Assembly: GCA_035688265.1 (NCBI GenBank)
Contig: DASSNE010000009.1
Location: forward strand, 40,557-104,556
From: DASSBR01 sp035688265
GTDB lineage: Bacteria > Pseudomonadota > Gammaproteobacteria > Natronospirales > DASSBR01
DNA length: 64,000 nt
Direction of reading: 5' to 3'
Shown: piece after piece, positions 10,760-20,415 of the stretch
Layout of the letters: every line of letters begins with the position of its first letter
Position numbering within the stretch: the stretch's first letter is position 1
Position numbers and translations under genes: made by a program
The notes under the pieces: generated by a model
Database searches by the model: none
Told to the model about the DNA's origin: nothing
The model's input: only the letters and a program-made list of their open reading frames with translations

Positions 10760-11898
10760 TGGCTTTCGATGAACCGCAGGAAGATGCCGCCGTCCGCCAC
10801 AATCCTGTCGCCGCGCTCGAGCCCCGCGGTGATGTCGAAGCGGTTGCCGTCGCGATAACCCAGCGTGACGCGCCGCCGCGCAAAACCGCCATCTGATTGA
10901 ACGACATACACAAACGGCAGATTCTCGTCGTCGCGCAGAACGGCCGACACCGGGACCAGCAAGCCGTCAATCGGCCTGGGGCTGTGAATCAGTACGCGCA
11001 CGTACATATCTTTTTTGAGTCGGTCGCCGGGATTCTTGACGACCACGCGCGCGATCGCCGAGCCGGTAGCCGGATCCACTTGCGCCGATACGTTGGTGAC
11101 GCTCCCTTTCAGCTTTTTCGAGCCGAGGCCCGTTTCCACGTCCGCCGGGTCGCCGGGGGCGACCGCTGCGATGTCGGCGCCGAAAACCTGCGCGTCAACC
11201 CAGACGCGCGACAGGTCGGCGACCACGAAACAGGCTGTCGTGCCGGCTTGCAGCAGCTGCCCCGTCGCGACCGACTTTTCCACCACGGTGCCGGCGATCG
11301 GCGCGCGAATGACACCTTGCACACTCGGGACCGGCTTGCCCGCCTGAATCGCCTTGATGGTTTTCGGGTCGACGTGCAATGCGACAAGCGCCTGCCGGGC
11401 GGCTTCGGCATCGGCCTCGGCGCCGATAGCGTCCGCTTGCGCCTGTGCTTCTTCGCGTTGCGAGATACCCTGATGCTGCAACAGATCCCGGTCGAGACTG
11501 GCAAGGTGGCGCGCCGCCCTGGCACTCGCGAGCGCCTTCCGATAAGCGCCGATTGCCGCGGCGAAGTCGGGCGAATTCACCAGTGCCAGCGGCTGCCCCT
11601 GGCTGACCTTGTCGCCAAGTGAGACGAGAACCCTGGCCACCGGTCCCGAAAAAGGCGCGAGCACCGTGGTGGTGTGGTCATGGTCGTAGTCGACGGTGCC
11701 GGTGGTCACGATCGTTTTGCGGAATTTCGCCGGCGCGACGGTGTAGAGGCGAATATGTTTTTGCTGTGCCGTCGTCAGGGTCACGTCGCTCGCCATCGCG
11801 GATCCTTTCCCGGGGGTGTGGTCCGCTTTGGACGAACAGCCGGCCAGTGTTGTGAGCGTCGCCGTCGCCAGGACGGCAAGAAATAATTTGTTACTCAT
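10756..11898 (-). CDS. CzcB-type periplasmic adaptor (membrane fusion) lipoprotein
   Basis: 380 residues from the ATG at 11898; the longer open frame to 12153 lies inside the upstream OMF gene. Lipoprotein signal with lipobox LAGC (Cys 21). The barrel-sandwich hybrid halves (TTTVLAPFSGPVARV and GVIRAPIAGTVVEKS) flank an alpha-hairpin, followed by beta-barrel and membrane-proximal domains. The His/Asp stretch DYDHDHTT near residue 70 may bind metal. The gene overlaps the OMF gene by 8 bp and the RND gene by 4 bp, so the three are coupled. Confidence 0.93.
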   Translation of the reverse strand: MSNKLFLAVLATATLTTLAGCSSKADHTPGKGSAMASDVTLTTAQQKHIRLYTVAPAKFRKTIVTTGTVDYDHDHTTTVLAPFSGPVARVLVSLGDKVSQGQPLALVNSPDFAAAIGAYRKALASARAARHLASLDRDLLQHQGISQREEAQAQADAIGAEADAEAARQALVALHVDPKTIKAIQAGKPVPSVQGVIRAPIAGTVVEKSVATGQLLQAGTTACFVVADLSRVWVDAQVFGADIAAVAPGDPADVETGLGSKKLKGSVTNVSAQVDPATGSAIARVVVKNPGDRLKKDMYVRVLIHSPRPIDGLLVPVSAVLRDDENLPFVYVVQSDGGFARRRVTLGYRDGNRFDITAGLERGDRIVADGGIFLRFIESQ

Positions 11899-13369
11899 CG
11901 TGATCCTTCGCCAGTTTCGGCCGATGCCACCAGCCGCCGCCCAGTGCCTGGAACAGCGCCACCGTATCGATGTAGCGATTGGCCTGTGCCTCGACGAGAC
12001 TGGCATGCGCTTGCTGCCAGCCCTGTTCGGCACCCAGCAGGGAAAGTTCGCTGGCGTAGCCATTGCGGAATTGCCGCTGGGATAAATCCAGCGTTGTCTG
12101 TGCGGCCTTCGCGGCGGCGGCCGCCGCCTTGAGGCTCTTCGCGTCCTGCTCAAGCGCCGCCAGCGTGTCGGCGACGTTCTGGAACGCCGTCAGCACGGTG
12201 CTGCGGTACTGCGCCGCCGCTTCCATGTAAGTCGCCCTGGCGGCCCGTTGCTGGTGCATCAGTGTGCCACCTTCGAATAGGGGTGCCGTCAATGCGGCCG
12301 CCAGGCCCCAGAAGCCGCTACCCGTCGTGAACAACTTGCCGATGGCCAATGCCATGCTGCCGGCGTCGCCGGTCAATTGAATTTGTGGCAGCCGGTTCGC
12401 CGTCGCGATGCCGACTTGCGCGCTGGCGGCGTGCAGGTTGGCTTGCGCCTGACGCACATCCGGACGTTGCGCGACCAGCGCGGAGGGCAGGCTTACCGGC
12501 AGTTTGTCGGGCAGGTGCAGCGCGGCGAGTTTGAATGTGGCCGGCGGCGCCTGCCCCGGAAAGCGGCCGACGAGAACCGCCAGCAGGTTGTGTTGCCAGG
12601 CCATCTGTTTGACCAGTGCCGGCAGGCCGGCCTTCACTTGTGCAAGCTGTGCCGCCTGCGACGCGACATCGAGCTTGCTGGCATAACCCTTGGAAAATTG
12701 ATATTTCACAATTTTCAGCGCGTGGTTACCGATCTCGATGAGCTGCCGTGTGGCGTCGATTTGTGCCTGTAACGCCGCTTCCTGGATCGCGGCAACCACC
12801 ACGTTGGCCGTCAAGGTGTTGTAGGTGGCGATCATCTGGAAGCGGACTGCCTGTTCCTGCGCCTGCAGCGATTCGACGGTGCGGCGGTTCAGACCGAAAA
12901 CGTCCGGCACGTACGAGACATCGATCTGTGCGGTGAACAGGTTGTACTGGAAGGCGTTGTTACTCGGAACGGGCGCGAGCGCAGCGGACGGATCGTGCGC
13001 CCGATTCGCGCCCAGGCTGCCCGAGATGCTTGGGTAATAGGTGCCGCGCTGCGCCAGAACATCTTCCTTTGCAGCCGCCAGTGCGGCCTGTGCCGCCTTG
13101 AGGTCGGGATTGTTCGCGAGCGCCTGCTTGATCAGTGCGTCGAGCGGCCTGGAATGAAACAGCGTCCACCATTCGCCGGGGATATCACTGCCTTTGACGA
13201 ACCGTTGTGCGCTGCCGCCGGCGACGTTGGCGGTGGCGGCCGTCGTTGACGGTGGATGCGCGGTATAGCCGCTGACAACCGGCGCCGCCGGCTTCTGAAA
13301 GTCGGGTCCGACGGCACAGGCCGCCAGCAGCAGCCCCGCCAGCGGTGTGGCGAGCGACAGCGCTTTCAT
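11891..13369 (-). CDS. NodT/CzcC-type outer-membrane efflux lipoprotein
   Basis: 492 residues from the ATG at 13369, which directly begins the lipoprotein signal (LLLAAC, Cys 18, then AVGPDF as in NodT-family factors). Two repeated OEP domains form the trimeric outer-membrane channel of the RND pump. The start at 13408 is rejected because it puts 13 charged residues before the signal peptide. First gene of the tripartite pump set; a 172-bp gap separates it from the small Cys/His protein gene upstream. Confidence 0.93.
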   Translation of the reverse strand: MKALSLATPLAGLLLAACAVGPDFQKPAAPVVSGYTAHPPSTTAATANVAGGSAQRFVKGSDIPGEWWTLFHSRPLDALIKQALANNPDLKAAQAALAAAKEDVLAQRGTYYPSISGSLGANRAHDPSAALAPVPSNNAFQYNLFTAQIDVSYVPDVFGLNRRTVESLQAQEQAVRFQMIATYNTLTANVVVAAIQEAALQAQIDATRQLIEIGNHALKIVKYQFSKGYASKLDVASQAAQLAQVKAGLPALVKQMAWQHNLLAVLVGRFPGQAPPATFKLAALHLPDKLPVSLPSALVAQRPDVRQAQANLHAASAQVGIATANRLPQIQLTGDAGSMALAIGKLFTTGSGFWGLAAALTAPLFEGGTLMHQQRAARATYMEAAAQYRSTVLTAFQNVADTLAALEQDAKSLKAAAAAAKAAQTTLDLSQRQFRNGYASELSLLGAEQGWQQAHASLVEAQANRYIDTVALFQALGGGWWHRPKLAKDHDE

Positions 13370-13541
13370 TGCATCGGCCGAACCGCGCGGCGCGAAACGG
13401 CGGCCCATCCTGTGTTACTGGTCCGGGCGGCGGATGATCTGCCGGAATTCATGTTGTGCTCCAAAGCCTTGCGCACACACGTGCGCTGTACACGCGGCTT
13501 GGCTGGGCACCGGCGTGCCGGCGCCCGCAGGCCGGGTTAGG

Positions 13542-13913
13542 TCAAACGAACTTGGGAGCGGAAAAAGGTGGAGCTCGGGAGCGATGGGCTGGATTGAAAA
13601 ACTGCCGGAATCCATCGGTGCCCGCATTGGGCAGGCTTGAGCGAAACCAGCTGAGAGTCCGGGCCGGCAGCGCTACGGACGGCGTGAAGGACGTAAGCGC
13701 ATTATGGCCGACGACATGGCAGATGGGGCAACCCATCTCCTGCGCCAGCGTCTGGTGATGGTGTGTGACAGCATCGGAATACAGGCCGATCGCAGACACC
13801 AGTGCGACGAGCAACAGGCACTTGCGCCACAGCGGCACGCTCGCCGCCTTCGACAATGTCGGTCGACGGGGAGGCAACGCATCCTGCGAAGATTGTTGCA
13901 GCGATCTTGCCAT
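13542..13913 (-). CDS. small Cys/His-rich membrane protein (DUF2946-like)
   Basis: 123 residues from the ATG at 13913, with a longer alternative to 14024 that would overlap the PepSY gene by about 60 bp. One hydrophobic segment (LLLVALVSAIGLYSDAV) is followed by HHH and a CPICHVVGHNAL motif, then a basic Pro-rich tail (APPFSAP). This layout resembles small DUF2946-type proteins near copper or iron uptake and efflux genes; the assignment is by pattern only. Cys and His suggest metal binding. Position between the PepSY gene and the RND pump fits a metal-related accessory. Confidence 0.6.
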   Translation of the reverse strand: MARSLQQSSQDALPPRRPTLSKAASVPLWRKCLLLVALVSAIGLYSDAVTHHHQTLAQEMGCPICHVVGHNALTSFTPSVALPARTLSWFRSSLPNAGTDGFRQFFNPAHRSRAPPFSAPKFV

Positions 13914-13962
13914 GGCGGCCCAAGAGCATAATCCGAATGCGCTGCCTGGGCAACAGCGGCTG

Positions 13963-15030
13963 TCAGGGTGACCGTCGCCCGGCCGCACGGTTGCGGAGTC
14001 GCCACATGCACAGTCCGCTGGCAAAAAACAGCAGGGGCATGACGCCCAGCAGCGCGATCAGCGCGCGATACCAGGCGAGATCAAGCCGACCGCTGTGCAA
14101 CGGGTAGATCGCGTTTGCAGCTTGCATGCCCGCCGCGGCGCGGCTCGCGTCATTCGCGAAGAGCAATTTGCCAATTCGCGTCAGCGCAATGTAGCTGCGG
14201 CCGTTCGGGTGCAGTTCGCCCGGCATTTGCTTGCGGAACAGCAGCGGTTGGTCGCCCTGTGGCGGATAGAAAAAGACAGTGCGCCCGGCGGGCAGCGTCC
14301 GGTCAAGCGTATTGAAGACCGCGGGCCAGTCGGTCGAGGCCGCACGAGGTGGGACAACATGCGACGGCGGGGCAGGGGGTTTACCTCCCAGCGCGGTCGT
14401 CAACAGCGCCTGGGCGGGTGCGTAAAAAATAAGTGCGGTGCCGGTGAGCGTGACGAGCAGCAGCGGTCCGACGATGACGACTCCGAGCGTCTTGTGCCAC
14501 CACGTGAGTTGCGGGTGCACCCGGCGTATCCGCGGCCGGCGGAGCACATGGCGCCAGTGCGTGCGGCGGGGCAGCCATGTCCACAGTCCGCCCGCCAGCA
14601 AGGCGAGCATGGCGAACCCGAGCCAGCCCAGCACCTGTTCGCCGGTTGCTCCGCCAAACAACTCCGTATGAAAGGTTCGGGCGATGATGACGATATCGTC
14701 GAGCGGGCCGCGGTGGAGCAGCCGCCGCCCGCTCAGCACATCGCGAAATTCCTGCGCGCCATCACGCAGATAAAGTTGATACGCAGGATATTCGGTGCCG
14801 GGAAAACGTACTACCAGCACCTCGCCCGGTGTGTATTGCGCGGCAATACTTTCGAACACTCGCGGCCTGAAATCGCGCCAGTTCGCGGGTAGCGGTCGTT
14901 CCAGTACCGGGTACAGGAAGCGCACGATCGACGGTGCGTACACCAGCACACTGCCTGACAATCCGATCAGGACAAAGACGATGCCGATGCTGAGACCGAG
15001 CCAGCGGTGCAGCCGCGCGATGAATCGCAA
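13963..15030 (-). CDS. PepSY-associated transmembrane protein (PiuB-like)
   Basis: 355 residues with four predicted membrane helices (near 10-32, 135-155, 190-215, 320-345) and a periplasmic PepSY-like portion, starting FIARLHRWLGLSIG as in PepSY_TM/PiuB proteins. Conserved membrane His residues (RLHRWLG, TFHTELFGG, WWHKTLG) suggest haem or metal-linked electron transfer; relatives are often found beside TonB receptors and may reduce or release imported iron chelates. It follows the TonB receptor by 2 bp and is surely cotranscribed with it. Confidence 0.85.
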   Translation of the reverse strand: MRFIARLHRWLGLSIGIVFVLIGLSGSVLVYAPSIVRFLYPVLERPLPANWRDFRPRVFESIAAQYTPGEVLVVRFPGTEYPAYQLYLRDGAQEFRDVLSGRRLLHRGPLDDIVIIARTFHTELFGGATGEQVLGWLGFAMLALLAGGLWTWLPRRTHWRHVLRRPRIRRVHPQLTWWHKTLGVVIVGPLLLVTLTGTALIFYAPAQALLTTALGGKPPAPPSHVVPPRAASTDWPAVFNTLDRTLPAGRTVFFYPPQGDQPLLFRKQMPGELHPNGRSYIALTRIGKLLFANDASRAAAGMQAANAIYPLHSGRLDLAWYRALIALLGVMPLLFFASGLCMWRLRNRAAGRRSP

Positions 15031-15032
15031 GT

Positions 15033-17132
15033 TCAGAACCCGCCGCGCCAGGTGATGACCAGCATCCGTCCGCGGCCGGCGAAGTAACCATCATCACCCG
15101 CGTACGGATACACCTGCGAATAGTAGGTGATGTACTGCCTGTCAAGCAGATTCCGGATGCCGACCTGCAAGGCATTCCCGTCGCCGAGACGCCACGCCGT
15201 CACCAGATCGACGGTCATGTAGCCGTCGAAGTGGCCGGTTTGCACGTCCCGGGTATCAAACTTCCGGTCGAACAGGTAATTGAGTTGCAGGCGGGTCATC
15301 CATGCGGCCGACCAGTCCTGTCGCCAGTACAGGTTGGCTCGGTCGGGCGCGATGTTGATGCCGCCGAGGTCGGAATCGACGCGGCCGTCGCCATCCGAGT
15401 CAAAGCGGCCGTTTAAATGGGCGTACTCAAGGCCGAATTCGCTCGCTTGCCCGACATAGTAATGGCCGGAAAATTCGAGACCGGAGATTTCGGTCTTTTC
15501 ACGCTGTACCGAAAAGATGCCGTCGTTATCCGGCACCAGCCGCGCGCCCAGGTCGGAGTCGGATTCAAAGTGGCTGATGCGAAAGTCGGCCGTCGCCGCG
15601 CGAAATTGCGTGCCGATTTCGCGATCGTTCACGACGATCGGTTGCAGGTTGAGGAAGCGATCGACATTGAGGCCGGGCGTCGACACGGCGCGCAGCACGC
15701 GCCCCACGTCCGGCATGTTGAAGCCTTCCGACACGCTGGCAAACAGCGTCCAGCGGCCGTTAAGTTTCCAGTTGGCGCCGATGTTCGTCAGCGTTTTGCT
15801 GAACGCGGGGTTGCCGCCTCGAACCAACGTGTTGTGGTAGGCGGCGAGAGTGCGGAACGTCGCGACGTCGAGACTGGCATGCTCGCATCGTGCGCCCGCG
15901 GTAAGGTCCAGTGCGCCGAGATCCCAGCTGAGTTGTGCGAACGGCGCGGTGTTGACGTAGATAGTCTCCGGTACCCACAGGCGGCCGGTCTGTACCAGTG
16001 CCTGCTCGGTTGTATCGCGCAGCCAGTCCAAGCCGATGGTGAGGCCAAAATGCTCTGTCAGCTCGGGCAGGTTATAGGTGATTTTGCTGCCGAGCTTGTC
16101 CGACTCGTTGCGCGACTGGTCGAATACGACCGGTGCGATAGATGAATCCTGAAACACATCATAAGTGCCGCCGCCATAGGTTGCCGCAAATGACTGGCTG
16201 AAGATCTGCCAGTCAAGGCGCCCGGGTCCGAGCCGCGTGTGGCTGTAGTCGAGCGACACCGTCGTCACGTCGTTCACGGCCGGTTCGCCGCGCACCTCGC
16301 CGGGCACCGAGGTCGCCGGCAGTCCGATCGCGCGGTTGCCGGGCCTGACAACGTAGTCGCCGTCACTCGCGAACCGGAAGCGGTTGTATTCGAATTGCAG
16401 CCGTTGCGCGCCGAAGCGATAACCGAGTTTGGCGAACCCATCGTAACTGCGCCCGTCCATCGTGTCGCCCTGGGCGTTGTCCACCGCGATCGGGCGGTCC
16501 CGGGCGTCGTAGTAGAGGCCGGTTTTCATCGCGCTGGCACCGACGAGATAGTAGAAATTGCCGTCGCTGGCCGCGTGCTGCAGGTGAATCCGCGTACCGA
16601 CGCTGTCGCCTTCGAGACCGTCGTTGATTTCGGCCTGCACGGCATAACGTGTTTCTGGCGGCTGGCCGGCCTCGGCGGAGCGAGTCACGATGTTGATAAT
16701 GCCGCCGGTCGCGCCGGTACCCTGAATGGCGGTCGCGCCATGGATAACTTCGATTCGCTCGATCATTTCCGGATCGATCGTGTAGCCGTCACGCGACCCG
16801 TCGCGCAACGGGTTGGACTGCGGTACGCCATCGATCATGAACAGCGGATTGCGCCCGCGCAGGGTTTCGCCGAAGCCGGTCAGCTTCTGGCGGCTGGGGC
16901 TGTAGCTCGGCAGTTCATTGGCGAGTATTCCCGCAAGGTCGCTGCCGAGGGCGAGCTGCCGTTCGATTTCCGCGTGGCTGATGATGGTGACGGTGTAGGG
17001 CAGGGCGGTGGATGGTTTCCCCACCCGCGCCGCTTCGACCGTCACCGTCCCCAGGTTGGTGGCTCCGCCGGCATAGGCGTTGGCGGTGCAAAGGGCCAAC
17101 GCGGCAAACCCCAGAGCAGCAGTCTTCATCAT
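15033..17132 (-). CDS. TonB-dependent outer-membrane receptor
   Basis: 699 residues. Signal peptide 1-21 (ALCTANAYA), TonB-box-like segment GTVTVEAARV, plug domain with FMIDGVPQSNPLRDG and IERIEVIHGATAIQGTG, then a 22-strand barrel ending in the C-terminal Trp/Phe pattern (LVITWRGGF). Probable importer of a ferric chelate or other metal complex. A Fur-box-like sequence 58 bp upstream and the downstream PepSY gene favour iron. The ligand cannot be read from the sequence. Confidence 0.93.
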   Translation of the reverse strand: MMKTAALGFAALALCTANAYAGGATNLGTVTVEAARVGKPSTALPYTVTIISHAEIERQLALGSDLAGILANELPSYSPSRQKLTGFGETLRGRNPLFMIDGVPQSNPLRDGSRDGYTIDPEMIERIEVIHGATAIQGTGATGGIINIVTRSAEAGQPPETRYAVQAEINDGLEGDSVGTRIHLQHAASDGNFYYLVGASAMKTGLYYDARDRPIAVDNAQGDTMDGRSYDGFAKLGYRFGAQRLQFEYNRFRFASDGDYVVRPGNRAIGLPATSVPGEVRGEPAVNDVTTVSLDYSHTRLGPGRLDWQIFSQSFAATYGGGTYDVFQDSSIAPVVFDQSRNESDKLGSKITYNLPELTEHFGLTIGLDWLRDTTEQALVQTGRLWVPETIYVNTAPFAQLSWDLGALDLTAGARCEHASLDVATFRTLAAYHNTLVRGGNPAFSKTLTNIGANWKLNGRWTLFASVSEGFNMPDVGRVLRAVSTPGLNVDRFLNLQPIVVNDREIGTQFRAATADFRISHFESDSDLGARLVPDNDGIFSVQREKTEISGLEFSGHYYVGQASEFGLEYAHLNGRFDSDGDGRVDSDLGGINIAPDRANLYWRQDWSAAWMTRLQLNYLFDRKFDTRDVQTGHFDGYMTVDLVTAWRLGDGNALQVGIRNLLDRQYITYYSQVYPYAGDDGYFAGRGRMLVITWRGGF

Positions 17133-17189
17133 CGATTCCCGTCGCGTTAATTGGTGTGGCGCGAATGGTACCGATCAGAGAATACTAAT

Positions 17190-17208
17190 GCAAATGATTC
17201 TCGTTATC
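17190..17208 (-). promoter_or_regulatory. Fur-box-like site upstream of the TonB receptor gene
   Basis: On the minus strand the 19 bases read GATAACGAGAATCATTTGC, matching the consensus Fur box (GATAATGATAATCATTATC) at 15 of 19 positions, 58 bp before the receptor start. Confidence 0.75.
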
Positions 17209-17220
17209 GTTAGATCGAGT

Positions 17221-18351
17221 TCATCGATAGAGCGAATAGCTGATCCGCAAGCCCACCACCAGCGCATCGTCGACATCGCTGACGCCGCCGGGACTGATGA
17301 TATATTGCACGTCCGGTTGCAGGTAAAGCCGGTCGGTCAGGTGCGTCTGGTAGGTCAGTTCAAAAGCTGTTTCCGCGGTGGTGGCGGCATGGGTGGCATT
17401 TCGGAACGAACGGCTCATGCCGGCGCGCGCGACTGCCAGGCCGAGCGTGTCGTCCGGCCGTCCGGCCACGAAGCCGTTGAGCGTAATGCCGGCGCCGATG
17501 TAGCGAGCGAATGGATTGCGATCCGAAGGCGCACCGCCGAGTTGCATGAACACATGAACCGCGGGCGCGTCGTTTTTTCCGGAAAAGCCCATTGAGCCGA
17601 TCGTGTACCAACCATGGTTCCGGGTTCGATGATGCCCGATGGGGTAGTCGACCGACGCGGTGTCGTACCAGTAGCCGGCCGCAAGCTTGTATTCATTCGT
17701 TTTGGCGATGCCGGCTTCGAGCGTTGAAAAAAGGCCGTCGCCGGAATTGAAATGGACATGCGTTCCCGCCGGATGGCCCGGCAGACCCGGCGTGCCGTCA
17801 TAGACACCGGCAAGAACGTAACCGTCGCGTGAACGCCAGCGCGCAACTGCGCCCAGCGTGGTTTCCGGGAAGATACTCACCGGTACCTGGCTGATCGTCG
17901 GCTCGATGCCGAAGGAGCTGTTGATAAAAAGTTGTGCCGGGTCCAGCACGTCGAAGAGGACATTGTAATCCTGCATGCCGAGGCGCAGGCTGAAACCGCT
18001 GCCGGCGAAATCGCGCTGGTACCACGCCTCAAAAAGTCTCGCGGTGTTATACGCTTCAAAATTGGACAATGTCTGCAAATCGCCGGCGTTGTCTGAAATG
18101 GAACTGCCGAAGGTGCCGAGCACGTCGAGATGGAAAATGTCGCTGTTGGAATCGACTTCCGCAGTCAGGTGCAGGATGCCCGGCGCGCCACCGCCGCGCT
18201 CGGCACCCCCCGCGACGTCGCGAAAATAATCCTGCGCAACCATGATGCCGAAATCGATGTGGCCGGGAGCCGAGTACGCGGGTGCGTTATAAAACGCCGC
18301 CGCGAACACCAACGCCAGCCCCAGGCTGCCGCGCAGTGTCGACAAGCTCAT
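17221..18351 (-). CDS. OprB-family porin
   Basis: 376 residues with a signal peptide (1-27, ends APAYS). The beta-barrel features of OprB carbohydrate-selective porins are visible: LFEAWYQRDFAGSGFSLRLG, LFINSSFGIEP, and the C-terminal ELTYQ...LQPDVQYIISPGG. GGGAG ribosome site precedes the ATG. It follows the P19 gene with a 57-bp gap and lies in the iron block, an unusual place for a sugar porin; it may instead pass small iron or metal chelates, which is inference. Confidence 0.88.
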   Translation of the reverse strand: MSLSTLRGSLGLALVFAAAFYNAPAYSAPGHIDFGIMVAQDYFRDVAGGAERGGGAPGILHLTAEVDSNSDIFHLDVLGTFGSSISDNAGDLQTLSNFEAYNTARLFEAWYQRDFAGSGFSLRLGMQDYNVLFDVLDPAQLFINSSFGIEPTISQVPVSIFPETTLGAVARWRSRDGYVLAGVYDGTPGLPGHPAGTHVHFNSGDGLFSTLEAGIAKTNEYKLAAGYWYDTASVDYPIGHHRTRNHGWYTIGSMGFSGKNDAPAVHVFMQLGGAPSDRNPFARYIGAGITLNGFVAGRPDDTLGLAVARAGMSRSFRNATHAATTAETAFELTYQTHLTDRLYLQPDVQYIISPGGVSDVDDALVVGLRISYSLYR

Positions 18352-18408
18352 GTTTAACTCCCCAATTTATGAAGGCGGGTGCTGAATCAGCTCCCGCTCA
18401 TCGCATGC

Positions 18409-18948
18409 TTAATACCCGCCTTTCTTGCCAGCCCCCACGTAAACGAAATCCCAGCTCACCGTAAACGGTTTCCACCATTTGGCGACGCCGGTTTCCTTGT
18501 CGGTGTGCCGAAAAAATCCCGCGTACGACGGCGGCAGGATGCGGTAGGTCAAATGATACTTGCCTGGCCCGTCCAGCTTTACATTGGCGCCGTAATGCGG
18601 GCCGTCATTTGCGACCATCGGCATGAACTTGCCGAACGCGCCCCAGTCGCTGCCCTTTTTGGTGATGTGGTAGGTGATCGTCAGGTACGGCATCCACGAG
18701 CCCGGATTGAAGCCCTGCGGATTGTCCTTGTCGGCGTGAATGTCGGCCTCGAGATGAACATCCGTTTTTGCCGCGTCCATGCCGGCCAGTTTCGGCGCCA
18801 TGTGCACCGGCTGCAGGTAGACGGCAGAAATAATCAGCCCGTTCTCCAGAATCGGCTCCCCGCCTATGCGGTGCTCGGCCCCGAATGAAGGCGCGGTGAG
18901 TACTGCTGAGAGCAACGCGAGCATGAAAACGTACGAAACGGGTTTCAT
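18409..18948 (-). CDS. periplasmic P19/FtrA-type iron transport protein
   Basis: 179 residues with signal peptide (1-23, ends PSFGA). Matches the P19/Tp34 iron family: GEPILENGLIISAVYLQPV, VHMAP, and the His/Glu/Met residues of the metal site (HLEADIHADKDN, YHITKKGS). These periplasmic proteins bind Cu and Fe and feed ferric or ferrous iron to an inner-membrane system. GAAGGA ribosome site 6 bases before the ATG. Downstream of the polyferredoxin gene by 12 bp, so cotranscribed. Confidence 0.9.
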   Translation of the reverse strand: MKPVSYVFMLALLSAVLTAPSFGAEHRIGGEPILENGLIISAVYLQPVHMAPKLAGMDAAKTDVHLEADIHADKDNPQGFNPGSWMPYLTITYHITKKGSDWGAFGKFMPMVANDGPHYGANVKLDGPGKYHLTYRILPPSYAGFFRHTDKETGVAKWWKPFTVSWDFVYVGAGKKGGY

Positions 18949-18960
18949 TTGTTAATTCCT

Positions 18961-20391
18961 TCAAACACCGAAAATGGCCGGCCACCACGCCAGTCCGATC
19001 ATCAGGCTGCCGATCACGCACGGCGCAAGCGCGACCCAGCGGCGCGTGCCGACGAGACCCTGCGCACCGGCGAGGCGATGGCCGAGGCCGATGCTCCAGG
19101 CGAGGCTGCCGGCGAACAGCAGCGCCTTGATGGCGGCCACCATCGTCGCGCTCATGCCTGCCAGCTCGAACGACTGAAACAGATCGCCGCCGAGGCCGAT
19201 CACCAGCGACACCATCGCCACTGGCATGTACTGGTATGCCAGTTCGACGAATCGCTGCCGCGGCGTGCCGTCCGCACCCAACCGGCCGGCGAGGCGCGCG
19301 GAGATCGACGTGCAGATCGTCAGTACGGCGGTCAGCACCACAGCGCAGCCGAGCATGACGCCGACGATCATGAAAAAGTCGAGCCAGGTGAACACTTCGC
19401 GCGCCGCCGGGTGCACCGACATCAGCCACGCCGGGCCGGACGTGCCGATCCAGTACCAGCCGTGATCGATCGCCCAGACGCCGACCATCTGCCGGAGTGC
19501 CTGGTACTGCGGCATGACCAGCCACAGGAAGCCGCCCAGCGACACGCCGGTGGCGAGAAACAAAAACCAGATTTCGGCCGCGTTCGGGTTATGGTGGCGA
19601 ATGCGCGCGACTTCCTCGCCGGGGCGGCGAAACAGCATTTTCAGCCCGCCGCGCTTCTGGGGGTGCACGCAGCGAAAACACTGGATGCAGTGGCGCGATT
19701 CTTCCTTGCGATTGATGTCGATCATCGTCGGGCACACGCCCTTGTTCGCGTAGGCGTCGCCGCCGGGGCGCTTGCGCTTGGGAGCGAACTGCACCGCGCC
19801 GAGACGCGAAAACACCCCCAGCATCAAGCCGATCGGGCACATGTGCCGGCACCAGGCGCGCTTCTGTTTGCCCTGGCCGTACATCAGACCGAGCAGAATC
19901 GCGCCGACGAACGTAAAGCCGAACACTTCGGCGATCGCCGTTGCATAATCGCGCACACCCACGGTCTGACCGAGAATTGTGATGAACATGAAGCTGACGA
20001 TCGGCGTGCCGCGCCAGCGAACCCAGCGAGGTACCGGGCGTTTGAGGCCGATGCCGTTGGCCCATTCCGATGCCGCCCCGAGCGGGCAGAGTACGCCGCA
20101 CCACAAGCGGCCGGCGAAGATCACCGACACGAACACCAGCGGGAACCACAGCCCCCAGATCAAATAGTTCGCGAAGCGGGTGAAATTGTTGAAGATGGTG
20201 GCGTTGTCGCCCGGCATCGGCAGCAACAGCGGCACGATCAACAGCGCCATGAAGCCGACGAACATGCCGACATGAATCCACGCCAGCAGGTCGCGATGGC
20301 GCACGACAAAGGCTTCTACGGCCCGCGCCCACGGCCCCTGTCGCGGGGCTTCGGCGGCTTCCAGGAAGATATGCCGGGAATCTGCTGACAT
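18961..20391 (-). CDS. membrane polyferredoxin (FtrD/NapH-like)
   Basis: 476 residues with about eight membrane helices. Membrane-edge CxxxCP motifs (CGVLCPLGAASEW, CRHMCPIGLMLG) and a cluster region (CPTMID ... CIQCFRCVHP) provide ligands for 4Fe-4S centres. Members paired with P19 (FtrABCD, FetMP-type systems) pass electrons for iron uptake. Neither a cupredoxin FtrB nor an Ftr1-type permease is present here. A Fur-like palindrome begins 10 bases upstream of the start. Confidence 0.88.
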   Translation of the reverse strand: MSADSRHIFLEAAEAPRQGPWARAVEAFVVRHRDLLAWIHVGMFVGFMALLIVPLLLPMPGDNATIFNNFTRFANYLIWGLWFPLVFVSVIFAGRLWCGVLCPLGAASEWANGIGLKRPVPRWVRWRGTPIVSFMFITILGQTVGVRDYATAIAEVFGFTFVGAILLGLMYGQGKQKRAWCRHMCPIGLMLGVFSRLGAVQFAPKRKRPGGDAYANKGVCPTMIDINRKEESRHCIQCFRCVHPQKRGGLKMLFRRPGEEVARIRHHNPNAAEIWFLFLATGVSLGGFLWLVMPQYQALRQMVGVWAIDHGWYWIGTSGPAWLMSVHPAAREVFTWLDFFMIVGVMLGCAVVLTAVLTICTSISARLAGRLGADGTPRQRFVELAYQYMPVAMVSLVIGLGGDLFQSFELAGMSATMVAAIKALLFAGSLAWSIGLGHRLAGAQGLVGTRRWVALAPCVIGSLMIGLAWWPAIFGV

Positions 20392-20400
20392 GAATATGAA

Positions 20401-20415
20401 TGATAATGATTCTCA
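20401..20415. promoter_or_regulatory. Fur-box-like palindrome
   Basis: TGATAAT-G-ATTCTCA matches the 7-1-7 Fur motif (TGATAATnATTATCA) at all but one fixed position. It lies 10 bp from the polyferredoxin start and 130 bp from the divergent cysH start. Confidence 0.8.

Noticed and set aside
13415..13627. 70-residue minus-strand frame in the gap before the OMF gene
   Set aside because: No ribosome site or domain, and it overlaps the 3' end of the small Cys/His protein gene in another frame.
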